From contig OZ245050.1 in the NCBI GenBank assembly GCA_965224525.1, positions 1,116,001 through 1,180,000 of the forward strand: a stretch of DNA of 64,000 bases. Reading direction: 5' to 3'. The notes below the pieces were generated by a model that did not search any database, was not told the origin of the DNA, and saw only the letters and a program-made list of their open reading frames with translations. Shown piece after piece: positions 17,985-26,232 of the stretch (position 1 is its first letter; every line of letters starts with the position of its first letter). Both the position numbers and the translations under genes were made by a program. Source of the stretch: Granulosicoccus sp036478565. GTDB lineage: Bacteria; Pseudomonadota; Gammaproteobacteria; Granulosicoccales; Granulosicoccaceae.

Positions 17985-18039
17985 TTGAATTTTCTCTAAA
18001 CGTTCTCTATTATTAGAGGAGTATATTTGGAGAACGTTC
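17985..18039 (+). promoter_or_regulatory. lexA promoter with candidate self-operator
   Basis: A good sigma-70 promoter is visible: TTGAAT (17985-17990), 17-base spacer, TATTAT (18008-18013). Two perfect 9-base inverted arms flank it: AACGTTCTC (17999-18007) in the spacer and GAGAACGTT (18030-18038), which overlaps the ribosome binding site. A smaller palindrome, CTCTA-TTAT-TAGAG (18005-18018), covers the -10 box. No CTGT-N8-ACAG E. coli-type LexA box is present. The layout suggests autoregulation through a different motif. Confidence 0.5.
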
Positions 18040-18801
18040 ATGGAATCTTCCACCCCGCTGACTCACCTCGAAGCTCGTGTTCTTGCTGCCATAGAACGCT
18101 ATATTCGTGCCGCCGGGCAGGCCCCCACTATTGCAGAGCTTACCGGCGAGTTACGCCTGAAGTCCAAAGGTACGGTACATCGCTATGTACAGTCACTGAT
18201 TTCCAAGGGTCGCCTGGAGCGTCACGGCAATGGTTGGCGTGGTTTACGCATTGTCGGGTTGGAAATGCCCACTGCGACTATAACGCCATTTCGGCCATTA
18301 CCGAGTGAGGTCGATTCCAGGGGTGGCTTCACCGGCAACGTAGCAACTTTGGCGTCGAGCTCCAATGTTGAGCCACTGCTACCGTTACCTGCCGACATTG
18401 GTAGTTCAGGCGAGACCAGCGGTGATTTTCGTATTCCATTGCTGGGGCGAATAGCTGCTGGCATGCCCATTGAAGCTATCGAAGATCAAAGTTACCTCGA
18501 TCTTGCCGCTTTTTTTATCGGTCCGGATCGATACGCGTTGCGAGTAACCGGAGAGTCAATGATTGATGTTGGCATCATGGATGGCGATACCGTGATTCTC
18601 AGAAAGCAGGAAACAGCGCGAACCGGGGATATTGTGGTGGCACTGATTGACGGGCAGGAGGCTACGCTAAAACGACTGGGTAAAATTCGAGATGGCATGG
18701 TCGAGCTTATACCGGAAAATGCCAGTATGAAAACCATGCACTACGGTGCTGACCGGGTCAGTTTTCAGGGTGTTTTGGTTGGCCAGTTGCGTAGCTATTG
18801 A
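18040..18801 (+). CDS. lexA: LexA-type SOS repressor and autoprotease
   Basis: A 253-residue LexA. The N-terminal winged helix (residues 6-66) contains PTIAELTGELRLKSKGTVHR. After a linker that is longer than in E. coli comes the S24 peptidase domain with cleavage site Ala140-Gly141, catalytic Ser173 (GESMID) and Lys211 (ATLKR). On DNA damage RecA filaments stimulate self-cleavage. It is about 50 residues longer than the E. coli protein because of the linker, rich in Pro, Ser and Gly. The HTH recognition region differs from E. coli, in line with the non-canonical operator upstream. Confidence 0.9.
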   Translation: MESSTPLTHLEARVLAAIERYIRAAGQAPTIAELTGELRLKSKGTVHRYVQSLISKGRLERHGNGWRGLRIVGLEMPTATITPFRPLPSEVDSRGGFTGNVATLASSSNVEPLLPLPADIGSSGETSGDFRIPLLGRIAAGMPIEAIEDQSYLDLAAFFIGPDRYALRVTGESMIDVGIMDGDTVILRKQETARTGDIVVALIDGQEATLKRLGKIRDGMVELIPENASMKTMHYGADRVSFQGVLVGQLRSY

Positions 18802-18802
18802 T

Positions 18803-19027
18803 ATGGAAAATCAAGCAAAAGAGGCTTATACAGCAGTCATCAAGCAGCAGGGTGAGTTGTGGTTTGGCTGGATAGAAGAGGTGCCAGGTGTTGATTGTCA
18901 GGAGCCAAGCCGTGAAGAGCTGGTTCTCGCCCTGCAAGTTTCGTTACGCGAAGCCATCGAGTTCTACCGATCGGACGCTATTGATTCGGCAGGCGACGAT
19001 TATGAGGAGTTGTTAATAGCGGTATGA
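18803..19027 (+). CDS. HicB-like antitoxin-fold protein, orphan
   Basis: A 74-residue protein starting one base after the lexA stop. YTAVIKQQGELWFGWIEEVPG followed by EELVLALQVSLREAIEFYR is the HicB N-terminal partial RNase-H-like fold. No DNA-binding C-terminal domain is present, and no HicA toxin gene is found on either side. It may be a solitary HicB-like protein co-transcribed with lexA and therefore damage-inducible, or a remnant of a toxin-antitoxin pair. The start is ATG 18803; a longer frame would overlap lexA. Confidence 0.75.
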   Translation: MENQAKEAYTAVIKQQGELWFGWIEEVPGVDCQEPSREELVLALQVSLREAIEFYRSDAIDSAGDDYEELLIAV

Positions 19028-19231
19028 CTCCGGTAATTACACCGTACATTATTGGCTAATTGATAAATACTACTTAGCAATGCCATTGTAATTGTGGTAG
19101 GCGCTACGATTGCAGGCGAATGTAGGGTGTGTTTATGCGCTTAATTGATACAATTTAATCAAATATTCGCCTGTTGCTTATTGATTGATTTATACTACGC
19201 CTTCCCGAACTTGAATCAATTCCTGTTACCA

Positions 19232-19696
19232 ATGGCAATAAACCCCGGCACAGCCACGTCAGTTTCCCCGGTATCTGCTCCACAAGCCGACGTACTACCA
19301 AGAAAGCCCAACGGCAAAGGTCCGAAGTCCAGCCCTTATGGCCCGAGGGAAAAGAAAGTGCTTGCACAGATGTATGTTAATGCAGGTAGCACAAAACTCA
19401 GAGACGAACTGGCAAAAAAATATTACACCACCGCCAATACCCTGAGAAACTGGGCTAAATTACACGGCTTTATTGCGCCCACAGTAAAATCCAAAACAGT
19501 GGTTCAAGGTTCGGCAGAGGACTTTCTTGCGGGTCTGAACAACATGTCCGATTTGGGTAAGCTGTCAGAACCATCTACAGAACCCGGTGGCTCCAGCGAG
19601 CTTCAGCAGCTTCGAAAAGAAAACGCGCAACTCAAGGTTGTGATAAAAAAGATGGAAGGTGTCGCGCTTGAAGTATTGATGTTCACCCGTCAATAA
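19232..19696 (+). CDS. unknown protein with HTH-like middle and coiled-coil tail
   Basis: A 154-residue protein from ATG 19232. After a Pro/Ser-rich N-terminus, residues around 42-80 resemble a helix-turn-helix (REKKVLAQMYVNAG, then TANTLRNWAKLHGFI), similar in style to transposase or sigma-like HTH segments. The C-terminus is a coiled coil (LQQLRKENAQLKVVIKKM). This combination suggests a DNA-binding oligomer. I do not recognise a family. It is preceded by about 200 bases without other genes and followed by a hairpin terminator. Confidence 0.6.
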   Translation: MAINPGTATSVSPVSAPQADVLPRKPNGKGPKSSPYGPREKKVLAQMYVNAGSTKLRDELAKKYYTTANTLRNWAKLHGFIAPTVKSKTVVQGSAEDFLAGLNNMSDLGKLSEPSTEPGGSSELQQLRKENAQLKVVIKKMEGVALEVLMFTRQ

Positions 19697-19719
19697 GCCT
19701 GCAAACCTGTAAGCGCGAA

Positions 19720-19746
19720 CCGGATGTGCAGTCATCGCACATCCGG
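19720..19746. terminator. convergent hairpin terminator
   Basis: CCGGATGTGC (19720-19729), a seven-base loop and GCACATCCGG (19737-19746) form a perfect 10-bp stem between the end of the unknown gene and the end of the porin gene, which run toward each other. There is no long T tract on either side, so it may serve both strands with moderate strength. Confidence 0.7.
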
Positions 19747-19761
19747 AAGAATTCGACTTTC

Positions 19762-20919
19762 CTAAAACTTCACCCTTGCACCAATGAGAGTCGCCAGTAC
19801 ATCATCAAGGTCTGCAGCTGTTGAACCCGCAAGGTCAAGTTCGTAGTTTCGAATACCGGCATACAGTTCCGCACCAAGGCTATTCAGATTCTGCACCAGC
19901 TGAAAACCGACACTGGTTGATTCATCGTTTTTGATCGATATGTCCTCACCGTTATAGAAATCTACAGATAGTGCGGTTTTACCCAGACTTGTCCAGCTGG
20001 CTTGATAGCCAAATTTTGTGTAAGCGAACTGCGGGTCCCTATCGTCACGATCATCGCGGCCTGCTGCAAAAGTGAGACTGAACCCACTGTCGTGCAACAG
20101 TGAGAACGAGCCGTTAATCCGGTTGTCCAGATCCTCCCCGACATCAGCGTATGCCAGTGCTGTTCTGGCCTTGATAATGCCAAGATCCAGCGAGTAGCTT
20201 GCCGAGACATCCCAGCGTTCGTCGGCAATAAGTGATACCGACCCTTTGAGACCATTGACGTCAGGCGTGTCGTAGCGCAGTCGATCATCACGGCTGAGGC
20301 CATCGAGGTTGCTGAATACACTGCCAATATCGATATCGGTCAATATGCCATCACTATCACGAAATTTTAAGCCACTGGCCAAATCTGCCACGCCGGAATA
20401 ACCAATGACGCCGGTACCGGAAAGATCCTGTTCGGATGTGCCATTGGAGGATGTGTCTCCCTGGCCAAGAGTGAGTCGACCGATCCCTGCAAAATCGCCG
20501 TATGCTTCAAGTTTGCGTTCTGTAAAACTGTTCGGGCCAACGTTGTGCTGGTTCTCCTGATCGACCGATGCGGTTGAGTTGGATTCAAATTGAAGTTCGA
20601 TGTTGGTACCAAACCTTACCCCGCCCTGATCTGGCGTTTCGCTTAATAATCGAATTCGGGTTGAGGAGTTATCGTTGTCGACGAAAATTGATCCGCTATC
20701 ATCGCCATCATCATAGGAAAGTATGCCGCGGTTGACTTGACCGGACAAAGTCAGCTTTAGTTTTTTGTTGCCTGAAACGACTGTGCCGGGTGTGCTCCTG
20801 ACATTATCAAGTTGATCTTCTGAAAAACCGCCATCTGACTGAGCGTGTACGTTGCTTATTGTCAGCGTGGTTAGTGCGGCCATGGTCGTGGCTGTCTTTA
20901 GTAGCTGGCTGGTTTTCAT
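19762..20919 (-). CDS. outer-membrane porin
   Basis: A 385-residue Gram-negative porin. A signal peptide ends after Ala26 (SNVHA). The mature protein is made of alternating beta-strands, with GQVNRGILSYDDG and FGTNIELQFESNS, loops rich in Asp and Ser, and a C-terminal strand ending in Phe (GARVKF), the usual BAM recognition signal. Substrate specificity cannot be read. It has a long upstream leader containing an imperfect hairpin and shares a convergent terminator with its neighbour. Confidence 0.85.
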   Translation of the reverse strand: MKTSQLLKTATTMAALTTLTISNVHAQSDGGFSEDQLDNVRSTPGTVVSGNKKLKLTLSGQVNRGILSYDDGDDSGSIFVDNDNSSTRIRLLSETPDQGGVRFGTNIELQFESNSTASVDQENQHNVGPNSFTERKLEAYGDFAGIGRLTLGQGDTSSNGTSEQDLSGTGVIGYSGVADLASGLKFRDSDGILTDIDIGSVFSNLDGLSRDDRLRYDTPDVNGLKGSVSLIADERWDVSASYSLDLGIIKARTALAYADVGEDLDNRINGSFSLLHDSGFSLTFAAGRDDRDDRDPQFAYTKFGYQASWTSLGKTALSVDFYNGEDISIKNDESTSVGFQLVQNLNSLGAELYAGIRNYELDLAGSTAADLDDVLATLIGARVKF

Positions 20920-20978
20920 GTGAGTCCTCCGTGGGAGCCAAGGTGGCTTGAACCCGGATCTTCACTGATGGGCATTTC

Positions 20979-21016
20979 CCGGGTATTACAGGAGAGCTAC
21001 AAAACTGTATACCCGG
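20979..21016 (-). promoter_or_regulatory. imperfect long hairpin in the porin leader
   Basis: CCGGGTATTACAG (20979-20991) and CTGTATACCCGG (21005-21016) pair as a 12-bp stem with one bulged base and a 13-base loop, 60 bases upstream of the porin ATG. It could be an mRNA structure or a binding site for a dimeric regulator. The sequence does not distinguish these. Confidence 0.35.
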
Positions 21017-21080
21017 TTAAGGAACTACTAGTCTAACGACTGATACAAATCAGAACTGTCGATAGTTGGCAAATACGGAG

Positions 21081-21794
21081 TCAAGCTGCTGGTTCTATGC
21101 AAGCAGACCCTTCATGGCGTGCATTGTTGACAAAATTGCTAACCTTTATAATCTGCAGAAGGTCATTGGCTGCTGGCCGCATGAGCATGTCAATCGGTGC
21201 GGCTGCACTTGGATTCAACCATTTTATGGCTTCATCGACGTCAAGAATAACTGGCATGCGGTGATGAATTGCAGACATCGCTTTGTTTGCAGCTGTGGTA
21301 ATGACACACACCTGTGACTGAGGAACGACGTCGGCTTCTGAACTAATCGTGTTTGCTGGATTTGCAGAAGACTGCCAGATTCCAGCGAGTAACATGGCTG
21401 GTGCCTTTGCAGATGAGATATAAAATGCTGTTTTTGACGTTCCTTGTTTTGAAACCCCCTGTTCTGTTTTTTCCGGGCGAAGCCACTCGTAGAAACCGTT
21501 GATTGGTATGATTGCACGTTGTTCGTTGATCAGTTGTTTAAATGACACCTTTTCACGAATGGTTTCGCAGCGTGCGTTGATAAGCGGTGCAACGGTCTTG
21601 CCGTGGTTATTTGCCCAGGCCGGCACAATGCCCCAGCGCATGGGCGTGAGCTTGGGCAAGCGGCTGATAACATCAAGTGTTTGTGTTGGTGCAATATTGA
21701 ATCTCGGGTCGCGCGACGGCCATACATCCATACCAAGCATTGCAAGCAGTACCCTGATACCTTCATTGTCAGACACATTGACGCGACCACACAT
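21081..21794 (-). CDS. SRAP family protein (YedK/HMCES type)
   Basis: A 237-residue SOS response-associated peptidase family protein. Catalytic Cys2 follows the initiator Met (MCGRVN). Other family marks are NARCETI, NGFYEW with the active-site Glu, and AIHHRMPVIL with the conserved His. SRAP proteins crosslink to abasic sites in single-stranded DNA and protect them. It is divergent from nth, another base-damage gene, with only 67 bases between the two starts, so they share a promoter region. I see no copy of the lexA operator arms there. Confidence 0.92.
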   Translation of the reverse strand: MCGRVNVSDNEGIRVLLAMLGMDVWPSRDPRFNIAPTQTLDVISRLPKLTPMRWGIVPAWANNHGKTVAPLINARCETIREKVSFKQLINEQRAIIPINGFYEWLRPEKTEQGVSKQGTSKTAFYISSAKAPAMLLAGIWQSSANPANTISSEADVVPQSQVCVITTAANKAMSAIHHRMPVILDVDEAIKWLNPSAAAPIDMLMRPAANDLLQIIKVSNFVNNARHEGSACIEPAA

Positions 21795-21861
21795 GATGTA
21801 ATACCTCTGGGTTCATTGAATAATTGACTGACTCCCGGACTCGGACTGGAGAATACATGGA

Positions 21862-22503
21862 ATGAATGCCGAGAAGCGAAAAGAGATATTCCGACGACTG
21901 GCCGTGCAGCGCCCAAACCCAAAGCCGGAGTTGGTGTATGAAACACCGTTTGAATTGCTGATCGCGGTCATCCTGTCGGCTCAGGCAACAGACATCAGTG
22001 TAAACCTGGCTACTCGCAAACTGTATCCGGTTGCAAACACTGCGGAAACCATTCTAGCCCTTGGCGTAGCAGGTCTGACACCGTACATTCGCACAATTGG
22101 ACTGTACAACAACAAGGCCAGGAATATTATCGAAACCTGTCGGCTACTGCTATTGCATCATGACGGGGAAGTTCCGACAGAGCGAGATGCGTTGACAGCG
22201 TTGCCTGGGGTTGGGCGCAAGACCGCCAATGTTGTGTTGAATACTGCGTTTCGGCAGATTGCAATGGCCGTGGATACACATATATTCAGAGTCTCCAACC
22301 GTACCGGATTAGCGCCGGGAAAGGATGTCATTCAGGTTGAGAAAAAACTGCTGCGGTTTGTTCCGCAGGTGTACCTGATGGACGCGCATCACTGGCTTAT
22401 TCTGCATGGTCGCTATACCTGTGTGGCGCGTAAACCAAAATGTTCAGACTGTCTGATACGTGATCTTTGCGATTTTCGTGACAAGACGCGATCTCAGGCA
22501 TAG
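21862..22503 (+). CDS. nth: endonuclease III (Nth)
   Basis: A 213-residue base-excision glycosylase/AP lyase. Helix-hairpin-helix LPGVGRKTANVVLN carries the catalytic Lys, VDTHIFRVSNR carries the catalytic Asp, and the C-terminal iron-sulfur loop has cysteines in CVARKPKCSDCLIRDLC. It removes oxidised pyrimidines. The usual start is MNAEKRKEIF at ATG 21862, although ATG 21854 is also near. Length is normal. Confidence 0.96.
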   Translation: MNAEKRKEIFRRLAVQRPNPKPELVYETPFELLIAVILSAQATDISVNLATRKLYPVANTAETILALGVAGLTPYIRTIGLYNNKARNIIETCRLLLLHHDGEVPTERDALTALPGVGRKTANVVLNTAFRQIAMAVDTHIFRVSNRTGLAPGKDVIQVEKKLLRFVPQVYLMDAHHWLILHGRYTCVARKPKCSDCLIRDLCDFRDKTRSQA

Positions 22504-22584
22504 CAAACGTTGACCCGGAAGGGCCCAGTAGTTAGGGTGGATGCAATGCTCCATAATTCCCGTATATTCCAGTCATTTGTCATC

Positions 22585-24039
22585 ATGCCTACCGTTTCTG
22601 AACCCATTGCACCTTCGCCGGACTCCGGACTCGAAAGACGTCTCAATACAGATACGCCCGATACTGCGGACGTAGTCAGCCGCGATAAACAATTTTGTCA
22701 ACTGCTGGGGACTGCAGCCATATTGGTTGTTGATGATGAGCCTGGTATGCGCAGCTTTCTCAAACGTGCGCTGGAGAATCGCTGTGCTTTACTGGAGGTC
22801 GCGGGCAGCGCAGAAGAGGCCGAAGCATTGCGTTTACGTTTTCACTTTGATCTGCTGCTGGTTGATATTCGGCTGCCAGGTTTGTCCGGGCTGCAGTGGT
22901 TGCGTCAGCTACGAGAACGAGGGGTGCGAACACATGTAATTTACATGACAGCATATGCCGATCTTGAAATGGCAATTGAGGCACTGCGCAATGGTGCTGA
23001 TGATTTCATCATGAAGCCGTTTCGTACCGAGCAGATGTTTCTGGCTATGCAGCGTACTTTAAGCAAGCGTCAGATTCTCCGCGAGAATTCCTTGCTGCGC
23101 TTGCAGCTTGATCAGATGAAGGATGACAATGGCGTCATCGGTGAGAGCGCCAGCATCAAGGACACACTGGCCCTGGCTCAGCGAGCGGCTCCAACTCAGT
23201 CGACAGTGCTGATTCAGGGTGAAACAGGTACGGGCAAGGAACTGATAGCTCGATCAATACACTTCATGAGTAAACGAAGTGGTCCATTTGTCACTATCAA
23301 CTGCGGAACCATATCGCCCGAGCTTGTGGAAAGCGAGTTATTTGGTCATGTTAAAGGGGCTTTTAGCGGCGCTCATCAGACACGCGATGGCCTGTTTGCA
23401 CATGCAGATCGAGGCACCTTGTTTCTGGATGAAGTAGGCGAGCTGCCACTCAATGTGCAAACCAAACTGCTGCGAGCGCTCGAGCAGCGGCTTATTCGCC
23501 CGGTCGGCAGTGAGCGTGAAGTGCCGGTCAATGTGCGGGTACTGGCTGCCACCAACAGAAATCTTGCACAGTTGTCTGAACACGGCGCGTTTCGCCAAGA
23601 TCTGTATTTCAGGCTCAATGTGTTGCCCTTAGACGTGCCGCCTCTGCGCGAACGTCTGGAGGACATCCCGCCACTGGTTGAGCACTTCATTGGTCGACTT
23701 TCGGCCGAGATGCGTATGGCGCCGGTTGAGCTCATGCATACTGACTGGGAGCGCCTGAGCGCCTGGCATTGGCCGGGCAATGTACGCGAGCTACAAAATG
23801 TTGTTGAACGGACACTGTTGCTTGGCCGCTTGCCAGTGGATTGCCTGCGTGACGAACAACAGGTGCAAACAGCAGAGGCGGGTTATCCTCTTGAATGGTC
23901 GCTGGATGCCGTAGAGCGTGCCCATATGGAGTCGGTGCTGGCGTCGGTCAATAACAACAAATCAGCGGCTGCTCGAATACTGGGTGTTTCCCGTAAAACT
24001 CTCGAGCGCAAGCAGCACTTGTGGTATGGCGAAAAGTGA
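22585..24039 (+). CDS. sigma-54-type (NtrC family) response regulator
   Basis: About 484 residues from ATG 22585; TTG 22510 and ATG 22546 are earlier in-frame starts. Receiver domain: VVDDEPG, phosphorylated Asp94 in LLLVDIRLPG and the Lys motif IMKPF. AAA+ domain: Walker A GETGTGKE, and the sigma-54 contact loop reads GAFSGA (residues 258-263) rather than GAFTGA. The C-terminal Fis-type HTH is SAAARILGVSRKTLERK. It overlaps the histidine kinase start (GTGA). A downstream palindrome at 29879 is a possible target. Receiver and output are intact, so it should work as a sigma-54 activator. Confidence 0.93.
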   Translation: MPTVSEPIAPSPDSGLERRLNTDTPDTADVVSRDKQFCQLLGTAAILVVDDEPGMRSFLKRALENRCALLEVAGSAEEAEALRLRFHFDLLLVDIRLPGLSGLQWLRQLRERGVRTHVIYMTAYADLEMAIEALRNGADDFIMKPFRTEQMFLAMQRTLSKRQILRENSLLRLQLDQMKDDNGVIGESASIKDTLALAQRAAPTQSTVLIQGETGTGKELIARSIHFMSKRSGPFVTINCGTISPELVESELFGHVKGAFSGAHQTRDGLFAHADRGTLFLDEVGELPLNVQTKLLRALEQRLIRPVGSEREVPVNVRVLAATNRNLAQLSEHGAFRQDLYFRLNVLPLDVPPLRERLEDIPPLVEHFIGRLSAEMRMAPVELMHTDWERLSAWHWPGNVRELQNVVERTLLLGRLPVDCLRDEQQVQTAEAGYPLEWSLDAVERAHMESVLASVNNNKSAAARILGVSRKTLERKQHLWYGEK

Positions 24040-26138
24040 TTAGGCTTCCAGCTGTGCCAGGCTGGTCGTTCGGAAATCTGCGGTATCGCTTGCTGGCACT
24101 GGTGCTTGTACCATTGATACTGCTGACGGGGACCGTGATCGTGCTTGCAGCACGTTGGACCAGCGACTACACCTACCAACAGCTGTTTACCAAAGTCAAT
24201 ACAGATTTGCGTGTTGCGCGCCACAGCTTCGAGCGCATCCAGACAGAGCGGCTTCGCGAGCTTGTGTCTCTGGGTACGAGTTCAGCCTTGTTGCAATTAC
24301 TGGAAAGCGATGATCTGGTTGCCTTGCCAAATTTGCTTGAGACTCAACGGGTACTGGGGAAATTCGATTTTCTGAATTTACTCAATACCGAAGGCACGTC
24401 GCGCCTGGCAGGCAATGGCTGGCAACCGCATGAGTTGAAAGAGTCGCCGCTAAGCAAGGCTCTTTTGAGTAGTCCGCAATCGCTATATCGACAAGATTCC
24501 TTGTCTGGCATCGAAATATATACAGCTGATCAATGGCGGCGCGAACGCACTATCAAAGAATCAACCGTCGTATTGCCATTGATCGAAACGCCACGTGCTT
24601 CGCCATCACAGCGTACGCACGAGGATCGCGCCATGTTGATCCGCACTCTGCATGCGGTTCGCAACCGTGGCGGGCAGCGTATCGCCGTGCTGGAAGGTGG
24701 GGTTCTGCTAAACCGTAACTTCGACTTCGTCGACGAAATACGCGATCTTGTCTACGGGCCGGGTAGCCTGGCGGCAGGTAGCCGAGGTACCGTTACTGTG
24801 TTTATTGATGATGTTCGCATTACGACAAATGTACCAACCAGTGAAGATACTCGAGCATTGGGTACGCGCGTATCGGCTGAAGTGCGAACTACTGTGTTGT
24901 CACGAGGTGAAAGCTGGATAGATCGCGCCTTTGTTGTCAATGACTGGTATATATCAGCCTATGAACCGATCATGGATGTACGCGGGAAGCGGGTCGGTAT
25001 GTTGTATGCCGGTTACCTGGAGGCACCGTTTCGAACCGATTTGTTGCGCGCTATTTCGCTGGTTACTGCCTTGGTACTGGCAGGTAGTTTATTGGCGGCG
25101 GCGGCGGCAGTGTTTGGCGCGCGCTCGGTATTTTCGCCGATTGAGTCAATGACGCGCGTGGTCAGAGCGGTATCACGGGGTGAAAACCGTCGTATTGGTA
25201 AGCTTGCAGGGGCCGATGAGATTACTGAACTTGCCAGCCGTTTCGATACGATGCTTGATGCGCTGGAGCAGCACAGAGCGCAAATACAGAAAGATGCGCT
25301 GGGGCTTGAAGATAAAGTGGCGACGCGTACACATGAGCTTGAGCTAAAGAATCGCAGTTTGCAGGAGTCCATCGACCTGCTGAACAAGACTCGACAGCAG
25401 CTGGCGATGGCAGAGAAACTTGCGGTTATTGGCGAACTGACGGCGGGGGTGGCGCATGAGATCAATAATCCTACGGCCGTCATTTTGGGCAACATGGACA
25501 TACTCATCGAGGAGATTGGCAGTGTTCGATCCGGTGTGCAAAACGAGATCGATCTGATTATCGAGCAGGTTTATCGTATTCGGTCAATCACAGATCGATT
25601 GCTGCAGTATTCGCGCAGTAGCCTCACAATGCAAGGTAAGCACGCTGGTAACACCCAGGCTAAACCGCTGGCGCTAGAGGTTGCTGTCAAGGACACCTTG
25701 CTGCTGGTGCAATATGAGTTGAGTTCAAGAAAAATCAGTGTTCACGAAAGCTATGCAAAAACTTGCTTCGCTGCCATCGATCGTCAAGAGTTTCAGCAGG
25801 TTATGGTCAACCTGATCATGAATGCGGCTGAGGCTGTTGTAGATGGTGGGAAGATCGAGATAAGTACGCATCGCCTGGATCAGCGGCGAGTGAGTGTGCG
25901 AGTGCATGATGATGGCGTCGGCATAGAGTCGGAAGATATGCGGCGTCTGTTCGACCCTTTTTATACCAGTGGAAAAAAACAAGGTACCGGTCTTGGGCTG
26001 TCGGTCAGCTATGGCATCATGCGTCGCTACGGTGGCCAGATTGATGTAGAGTCATCTCCTGGCAGGGGTGCTACTTTCGTCGTGAGTTTACCGGATGCAC
26101 TGCTTGAAGGCACGACTGGGTTAGAAATACAAACGTGA
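24036..26138 (+). CDS. membrane histidine kinase, Cache-like sensor
   Basis: A 700-residue sensor kinase starting at GTG 24036, overlapping the regulator stop. A transmembrane helix near residues 18-41 (LLALVLVPLILL) and a second around 345-367 enclose a roughly 300-residue periplasmic sensor domain of the dCache type. HAMP follows, then a coiled coil, the HisKA H-box GVAHEINNPTA with His474, and the HATPase domain with N box, DDGVGI, and GTGLGLSV. It is the partner of the preceding response regulator. The signal is unknown; the downstream formate genes are a possible clue but not proof. Confidence 0.93.
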   Translation: MIRLPAVPGWSFGNLRYRLLALVLVPLILLTGTVIVLAARWTSDYTYQQLFTKVNTDLRVARHSFERIQTERLRELVSLGTSSALLQLLESDDLVALPNLLETQRVLGKFDFLNLLNTEGTSRLAGNGWQPHELKESPLSKALLSSPQSLYRQDSLSGIEIYTADQWRRERTIKESTVVLPLIETPRASPSQRTHEDRAMLIRTLHAVRNRGGQRIAVLEGGVLLNRNFDFVDEIRDLVYGPGSLAAGSRGTVTVFIDDVRITTNVPTSEDTRALGTRVSAEVRTTVLSRGESWIDRAFVVNDWYISAYEPIMDVRGKRVGMLYAGYLEAPFRTDLLRAISLVTALVLAGSLLAAAAAVFGARSVFSPIESMTRVVRAVSRGENRRIGKLAGADEITELASRFDTMLDALEQHRAQIQKDALGLEDKVATRTHELELKNRSLQESIDLLNKTRQQLAMAEKLAVIGELTAGVAHEINNPTAVILGNMDILIEEIGSVRSGVQNEIDLIIEQVYRIRSITDRLLQYSRSSLTMQGKHAGNTQAKPLALEVAVKDTLLLVQYELSSRKISVHESYAKTCFAAIDRQEFQQVMVNLIMNAAEAVVDGGKIEISTHRLDQRRVSVRVHDDGVGIESEDMRRLFDPFYTSGKKQGTGLGLSVSYGIMRRYGGQIDVESSPGRGATFVVSLPDALLEGTTGLEIQT

Positions 26139-26232
26139 CACTTTGTATGTATTGCGCTCTTGCCACTACGTATGGTTTCAAAATTGCGAGAGATTGCTAT
26201 TCTCTCTATAAGAGGTTCTTCAGGAAGTTCTC

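Noticed and set aside
18803..19231. Complete HicAB toxin-antitoxin module
   Set aside because: No HicA-sized gene lies before or after the HicB-like frame; the following 200 bases hold no gene.
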